64,000 nucleotides of DNA from Agromyces marinus (GTDB taxonomy: Bacteria; Actinomycetota; Actinomycetes; Actinomycetales; Microbacteriaceae), in assembly GCF_021442325.1 (NCBI RefSeq), contig NZ_CP087879.1:2666001-2730000 (forward strand), in the 5' to 3' direction. Numbering within the stretch: the first letter of the stretch is position 1; each line of letters opens with the position of its first letter. Positions 59,585-64,000 of this stretch are shown here, piece after piece. The translations under genes were made by a program, and so were the position numbers. The notes under the pieces were generated by a model. The model had not been told where the DNA came from and searched no databases. It saw only the letters and a list, made by a program, of their open reading frames with translations.

Positions 59585-61191
59585 GCACCGTGCCCCGCGT
59601 CCTCAGCATCGCCGGCAGCGACCCGTCCGGCGGCGCCGGCATCCAGGCCGATCTCAAGTCCATCGCCGCGACCGGCGGCTACGGCATGGCCGCGATCACC
59701 GCGCTCACCGCGCAGAACACGCGCGGCGTGCGCGGCGTGCACGTGCCGCCCGCCGCGTTCCTCGCCGACCAGCTCGACGCGATCGCCGACGACATCGAGA
59801 TCGACGCCGTCAAGATCGGCATGCTCGGCACCGCCGACGTCATCCGCGTCGTCGCCGACTGGCTCGGCCGCACGCGACCCCCCGTCGTCGTGCTCGACCC
59901 CGTCATGGTCGCCACGAGCGGCGACCGGCTGCTCGACGCCGACGCCGAGGCCGCGCTCGCAGCGCTCATCCCGCACGCCGACCTGATCACCCCGAACCTC
60001 GCCGAACTCGCGGTGCTCGCGGGCGCGCCCGCACCCGCGACGACCTGGGCCGGGGCCATCGGCCAGGCGGAGACCGTCTCCGCGACGTTCGGTGTGCGCG
60101 TGCTCGCCAAGGGCGGACACCTCGGCGGCGCGACCGCGCCCGACGCGCTCGTCGACGCGACATCCGCTTCGGTCGTCGAGTTCGCCGGCGAACGCATCGA
60201 GACCACCGCGACCCACGGCACCGGATGCTCGCTGTCCTCGGCCATCGCGACCCTGCGCGCCCGCACGGGCGACTGGGAGCCCGCGATCCGCGAAGCGCGG
60301 CGGTGGCTGCGCGAGTCCCTGCGTCACGGCGAGGCCCTCGAGGTCGGCGGCGGCCACGGCCCCGTCGACCACTTCGCCGGCCTGCGCACCCGCGGGGGCC
60401 TCGAGACCGCGCCCACCGCCGACGAGATCGCGGCCGACTGGTGGGCGCGCATCGAAGACCTGCGGCTCGGCATCGACGAGCTCCCGTTCATCCGCGCCCT
60501 CGCCGATGGCACGCTCGAACGCGCACCCTTCCTCGACTACCTCGGGCAGGACGCGCTCTACCTGCACGACTACGCGCGCGTGCTCGCCGCCGCCGCCCAG
60601 CTCGCGCCCGACACCGCCGCGCAGGGATTCTGGGCGCAGGGCGCGAACGGCGCGATCGTCGGAGAGCTCGAACTGCACGAGTCCTGGCTCGGCGACACGG
60701 CCGTCGCGAACGACGCCATCGAGCCGGGGCCGGCCACCGTCGCCTACCTCGACCACCTGCTGGCGTGCGCCGCACGCGGCGACTACGCCGTGCTCGTCGC
60801 CGCGATCCTGCCCTGCTACTGGCTCTACTCCGACCTCGGCGAACGCCTCGCCGCGGGCCGGTTCGGGGAGTGGGCGATCGACCCGGCGCACCCGTACGCG
60901 TCGTGGCTGGAGACCTACGGCGACCCGGCCTTCGCCCAGGCGACGCGCACCGCGATCGAGACGGTGACCGAGGTCGCCTCGCGCGCGACGCCCGAGACGC
61001 GCGAACGGATGTGGCGGGCGTTCCGCGTCTCATCCGAGCACGAGCTCGCCTTCTTCGCCGCACCGATCGAGCGGGCCGAAGCGGTGGCGCGGGCGGCCGC
61101 CGAGCCCGACGGCGCGAGAGCGGATGCCGCCGGCGAACCCGATGCCGCCGAAGCGGATGCCGCCGCAGCGACCGCCGAGGCCCGCGCGTGA
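59581..61191 (+). CDS. thiD: HMP-phosphate kinase ThiD fused to TenA-like thiaminase II
   Basis: This is a bifunctional protein of 536 residues. The ThiD kinase domain (about 1-260) has LSIAGSDPSGGAGIQADLKSIAATGGYGM and THGTGCSLSSAIA. A TenA domain (about 290-510) follows: DFLDYLGQDALYLHDYAR-type helix, FWAQGANGAIVGELELHESW, and the catalytic Cys in AAILPCYWLYSDLG. TenA salvages degraded thiamine (aminopyrimidine hydrolysis). The tail is Ala/Asp-rich. The fusion occurs in several actinobacteria. The ATG overlaps the thiE stop, and the stop overlaps the transporter start (GTGA). Confidence 0.93.
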   Translation: MSTVPRVLSIAGSDPSGGAGIQADLKSIAATGGYGMAAITALTAQNTRGVRGVHVPPAAFLADQLDAIADDIEIDAVKIGMLGTADVIRVVADWLGRTRPPVVVLDPVMVATSGDRLLDADAEAALAALIPHADLITPNLAELAVLAGAPAPATTWAGAIGQAETVSATFGVRVLAKGGHLGGATAPDALVDATSASVVEFAGERIETTATHGTGCSLSSAIATLRARTGDWEPAIREARRWLRESLRHGEALEVGGGHGPVDHFAGLRTRGGLETAPTADEIAADWWARIEDLRLGIDELPFIRALADGTLERAPFLDYLGQDALYLHDYARVLAAAAQLAPDTAAQGFWAQGANGAIVGELELHESWLGDTAVANDAIEPGPATVAYLDHLLACAARGDYAVLVAAILPCYWLYSDLGERLAAGRFGEWAIDPAHPYASWLETYGDPAFAQATRTAIETVTEVASRATPETRERMWRAFRVSSEHELAFFAAPIERAEAVARAAAEPDGARADAAGEPDAAEADAAAATAEARA

Positions 61192-62528
61192 GCGCCGCGA
61201 ACGGGGCGGCCGTCGCGTCCGCCGAGACCGCTGCGCCCGGCACCCCCGACGCCCCCACCCCGAACGACCGGCGCGGCGCGCGCCGCGCCGTGACCGCGGC
61301 ATCCGTCGGCACGGTGCTCGAGTGGTACGACTTCTTCCTCTACGGAACGGCCGCGGCACTCGTCTTCCCTGCCCTGTTCTTCCCCGGCGAGGACCCGCTC
61401 ACAGGCGTGCTGCTCTCGTTCGCCGTGTACGCGACCGGGTTCGTCGCGCGCCCGCTCGGCGGGCTCGTCTCGGGGTACTTCGGCGACCGTGTCGGCAGGC
61501 GGCGCACCCTGCTCGCGACGCTCGTCGTCATGGGCGTCGCGACGGCGCTCATCGGCCTGCTGCCGACCTACGAGCAGGTCGGCGCGCTCGCGCCCGTGCT
61601 CCTCGTCGCACTGCGCTTCGTGCAGGGTGCCGCGACCGGCGGCGAATGGAGCGGGGCCGTGCTGCTCGCGCTCGAGCACGCGGGCACCCGGCGCGGCATC
61701 GCGGGCGGGCTCGTCTCGAGCGCGGTCTACCTCGGCCTGATCCTCGGCAACCTCGCGTTCATCGTGCTCGTCGCCGCGCTCGACGAGGAGAGCCTGCTGG
61801 CGTGGGGATGGCGGGTGCCGTTCGTCGCGAGCGTCGTGCTCATCGGGGTCGGCCTCTACCTTCGCGCGAAGGTCGACGAGTCGCCCGAGTTCCTCGCGGT
61901 CGTCCGCGAGGGCCGCCGAGCACGCCAACCCCTCGCGGCGGCGCTCCGCGAACCGCGGAACGTGATCGCCGTCTTCCTCGTGCGCGTCGGCCAGAACACG
62001 AACTTCTACGTCATCTCGGTGTTCTGCCTCGGGTACGCCTCGACCGTGCTCGGCATGGAACGGTGGGTCACGCTCACGGCGCTGCTCGCGGGCGCGAGCG
62101 TCGCGGCCGTCCTCTGCCCGATCTGGGGTGCGCTCGGCGACCGGCTGGGCGCCCGCCGCGTCGCGATCGGGTCGCTCGCCGGGCTCGGGCTGCTCGCCGT
62201 ACCGCTGTTCGCGGTGCTCGACACCGGTGAGGCGATGCTCGTCATCACCGTCGTGACCCTCGCGATCGGGTTCGTCAACGCCGCGGCCGACGGCGTGCAG
62301 CCGGCCTGGTTCGCGTCGCTGTTCCCGGCGCCCGTGCGATACTCGGGCATCACGATCGGCCGCGAGGCCGCCGGGATCGTCGGCGGCGGGCTCGCACCGC
62401 TCGCCGCGACCGCTCTGCTCGCGTCGACCGGCCACTGGTGGCCGATCGCGGTGCTCATGATCGCGACCGCGGCCCTCGGCATCATCGGTGCCGCGCTCGC
62501 GCGCCCGGTCGACACCCGGAACGCATGA
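61188..62528 (+). CDS. MHS-type MFS transporter in the thiamine operon
   Basis: This is a membrane transporter of 446 residues with about twelve helices. The metabolite:H+ symporter features are SVGTVLEWYDFFLYGTAAALVF (about 38-58) and the loop GYFGDRVGRRRTLLATLVVMG (about 95-115). Another is RFVQGAATGGEWSGAVLLALEHA. The GTG start overlaps the thiD/tenA stop, so it is the last gene of the TPP-riboswitch operon and probably imports thiamine or a precursor such as hydroxymethylpyrimidine (inference). Its stop codon lies inside the hairpin that follows. Confidence 0.9.
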   Translation: MSAANGAAVASAETAAPGTPDAPTPNDRRGARRAVTAASVGTVLEWYDFFLYGTAAALVFPALFFPGEDPLTGVLLSFAVYATGFVARPLGGLVSGYFGDRVGRRRTLLATLVVMGVATALIGLLPTYEQVGALAPVLLVALRFVQGAATGGEWSGAVLLALEHAGTRRGIAGGLVSSAVYLGLILGNLAFIVLVAALDEESLLAWGWRVPFVASVVLIGVGLYLRAKVDESPEFLAVVREGRRARQPLAAALREPRNVIAVFLVRVGQNTNFYVISVFCLGYASTVLGMERWVTLTALLAGASVAAVLCPIWGALGDRLGARRVAIGSLAGLGLLAVPLFAVLDTGEAMLVITVVTLAIGFVNAAADGVQPAWFASLFPAPVRYSGITIGREAAGIVGGGLAPLAATALLASTGHWWPIAVLMIATAALGIIGAALARPVDTRNA

Positions 62529-62578
62529 GATTCCGCCCGATGCCCCCTCCTGGCGAGGCATCGGGCGGAATCTCATGC
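62523..62578. terminator. Dispersed hairpin, bidirectional terminator containing both stop codons
   Basis: The arms GCATGAGATTCCGCCCGATG + CC (62523-62544) and 62557-62578 are exact 22-bp complements with a 12-nt loop. TGA in each arm serves as the stop codon of the two convergent genes: 62526-62528 for the transporter, and the complement at 62573-62575 for the aminotransferase. Confidence 0.88.
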
Positions 62579-64000
62579 AGGAGGACTCGCCGCCAGGCAC
62601 ACCGCGGGTAGCTCGAACCACCGGAGGTGCTCGAAGTCCTCGGAGAGCCCGAGCGCTGCGGCATCCGTCATGGGCTCGCGCCCCCCGACCGCTGCTGGTC
62701 TCGCCGCCGCGAAGACGGCCTCCGCGTCGCGGAGATACCCGGCGAGCGCGGCCTCGGGCGCCCGGTCGTCGTGGTGCGGATAGCTCAGCCGCCCCTCGCC
62801 GTCGTACGTCACGTGCGAGAGCCGCAGCGGCGGCTCGGCCGGCCCGCGGCGGTGCCGCCAGAGCCCCGACTCCGGCTCGAACGTGTAGTCCGCCAGGAGC
62901 CGCCATCCGTCCCGGGCCACCATGCGCACGGCCTCGACGAGGTATTCGAACACCGCGTCGGAGATGAAGTAGTTGAAGTTGATGCGCACCCAGCCGGGCT
63001 TGATGCCCTCGCACCCGCGGGAGATCTCGCGCTCGAACTCGTGCGAGCGCTCGATGCCGATGCCGAGCAGGTCGTGGCCGTAGGGGCCCGCGCACGAGCA
63101 CCCGCCGCGCGACTGGATGCCGAACAGGTCGTTCAGCAGCGCGACCACGAAGTTGTGGTGCAGGTAGCGCCCGCTCGGAGCCCGCACGACGAACGACACG
63201 ATCGACAGCCGTTCCGCATCGAGGTTGCCGAGCACCTCGATCGCGGGCTCCTCGTGCCATGCCGTGACCGCCCGGTGCAGGAAGTCCTCCTCGAGCGCGC
63301 GGATCGTCGGCACGCCCACGGCGCCCTTGAGCCCGAAGACGAGCCCCGCGCGGATCGCCTCGACGATCGCGGGCGTGCCGCCCTCCTCGCGCTGGGCGAT
63401 GTCGACGAGGTAGTCGTGCTCGGTCGGATTGACGAACGCGACGGTGCCGCCGCCCGGAACGTCCGGCACGCGGTTCACGGCGAGTTCGCGCCGCACGACG
63501 AGCACGCCAGGGGTCGAGGGTCCGCCGATGAACTTGTGCGGGCTGAGGAAGATCGCGTCCTTGTACGCACCCGAGGCGAACGCCGCCGACGGCTCGCCGT
63601 GGTACATCTCGATGTCGACGTAGGGCGCAGCCGCGGCGAAGTCCCAGAACGACAACGCGCCGTGCGCGTGCAGCATCGCGGAGATCCGGGCGGTGTCGCT
63701 GACGATGCCCGTGACGTTGCTGGCGGCCGAGAACGACCCGATCCGCAGCGGCCGGGCCTCGTGCCTGAGCAACTCCGCCTCGAGCACGTCGAGGTCGACG
63801 TGCCCGTCGGCGTCCTGCGGGATCGTCACGACGTCGGCGATCGACTCGCGCCACGGGAGCTCATTCGAGTGATGCTCGAACGGTCCGATGAACACGACCG
63901 GGCGTTGCTCGGCCGGGATCGCGGCATCCAACCCGTACCGGTCCTCGAGCGCCGACGGGATCCGCAGTCCGAGCATGCCGACGAGCTTGTCGATCGCGCC
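62573..64000 (-). CDS. Class V aminotransferase (N-terminus beyond window)
   Basis: This is a PLP enzyme with 475 residues visible; the N-terminal end lies off the right edge, as the frame stays open (GAIDKLVGMLGLRIP at the boundary). The cofactor region reads SFSAASNVTGIVSDTARIS, then WDFAAAAPYVDIEM (Asp pairing with the PLP nitrogen) and FLSPHKFIGGPSTPGVLV, whose Lys binds PLP. RGGCSCAGPYGH is a later conserved segment of SufS/NifS-related class V proteins. It is probably a selenocysteine lyase/cysteine desulfurase-like enzyme, but the substrate is not certain. Confidence 0.88.
   Translation of the reverse strand, partial: GAIDKLVGMLGLRIPSALEDRYGLDAAIPAEQRPVVFIGPFEHHSNELPWRESIADVVTIPQDADGHVDLDVLEAELLRHEARPLRIGSFSAASNVTGIVSDTARISAMLHAHGALSFWDFAAAAPYVDIEMYHGEPSAAFASGAYKDAIFLSPHKFIGGPSTPGVLVVRRELAVNRVPDVPGGGTVAFVNPTEHDYLVDIAQREEGGTPAIVEAIRAGLVFGLKGAVGVPTIRALEEDFLHRAVTAWHEEPAIEVLGNLDAERLSIVSFVVRAPSGRYLHHNFVVALLNDLFGIQSRGGCSCAGPYGHDLLGIGIERSHEFEREISRGCEGIKPGWVRINFNYFISDAVFEYLVEAVRMVARDGWRLLADYTFEPESGLWRHRRGPAEPPLRLSHVTYDGEGRLSYPHHDDRAPEAALAGYLRDAEAVFAAARPAAVGGREPMTDAAALGLSEDFEHLRWFELPAVCLAASPPA

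Overview
The window is very GC-rich, with tightly packed genes, many ATGA/GTGA translational overlaps, frequent GTG starts and the string CGGATGCC (or its complement) scattered through most coding DNA. Gene content (13E12-type HNH protein, DUF1876, YCII, DUF2868/DUF3482 pair, actinobacterial thiM-thiE-thiD/tenA operon) points to an actinobacterium, most likely of the Microbacteriaceae. This is inferred from gene content and composition; no rRNA gene is present to confirm it.

Region by region. 1-5.3 kb: a ROK regulator heads an operon for a NitT/TauT-type ABC importer (the substrate-binding lipoprotein runs off the left edge), divergent from a Tat-secreted GH43-like protein. 5.3-10.5 kb: two divergent regulator/enzyme pairs (TetR with a Rossmann-fold oxidoreductase; BetI-like TetR with an amine-type FAD oxidoreductase) and a Gly-rich-tailed membrane protein. 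10.7-20 kb: an HD-domain protein with a Pro/Ala linker, a DUF2868/DUF3482 GTPase pair, an O-methyltransferase, DUF1876 and a large membrane protein. 20-26.8 kb: a complete Wadjet (JetABCD) plasmid-defence operon, divergent from an unrecognised 684-aa coiled-coil protein.

30.3-48 kb is an accessory island. Two directly oriented IS256-family elements flank a lower-GC cassette in which two mirror-image modules converge: Nudix hydrolase plus PLD-helicase-DUF3427 on the left, and MazG-like pyrophosphohydrolase plus GIY-YIG-DUF2075 helicase on the right. The two large genes share a CTAG stop overlap. This four-gene unit is the best candidate here for an undescribed defence system. To its right lie an rtcB fragment, a membrane-anchored Mrr-type nuclease, an HTH/nucleotidyltransferase pair resembling AbiE, intact rtcB, an RHH-MNT antitoxin whose HEPN toxin is truncated, NERD and staphylococcal-nuclease-like proteins, and a remnant of a second nucleotidyltransferase. 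The order rtcB' / nucleotidyltransferase / rtcB / nucleotidyltransferase', all on one strand, looks like a decayed tandem array.

48-64 kb is ordinary chromosome: an HNH 13E12-type protein, small membrane proteins, two tandem paralogous coiled-coil proteins, DUF1761, a zinc-ribbon microprotein, a DesK/DesR-like two-component system, a TPP riboswitch controlling thiM-thiE-thiD/tenA-MFS, and a class V aminotransferase cut by the right edge. A family of near-identical hairpins (arm GCATGAGATTCCGCCCGATG) recurs at four places; IS copy 1 landed in one of them.
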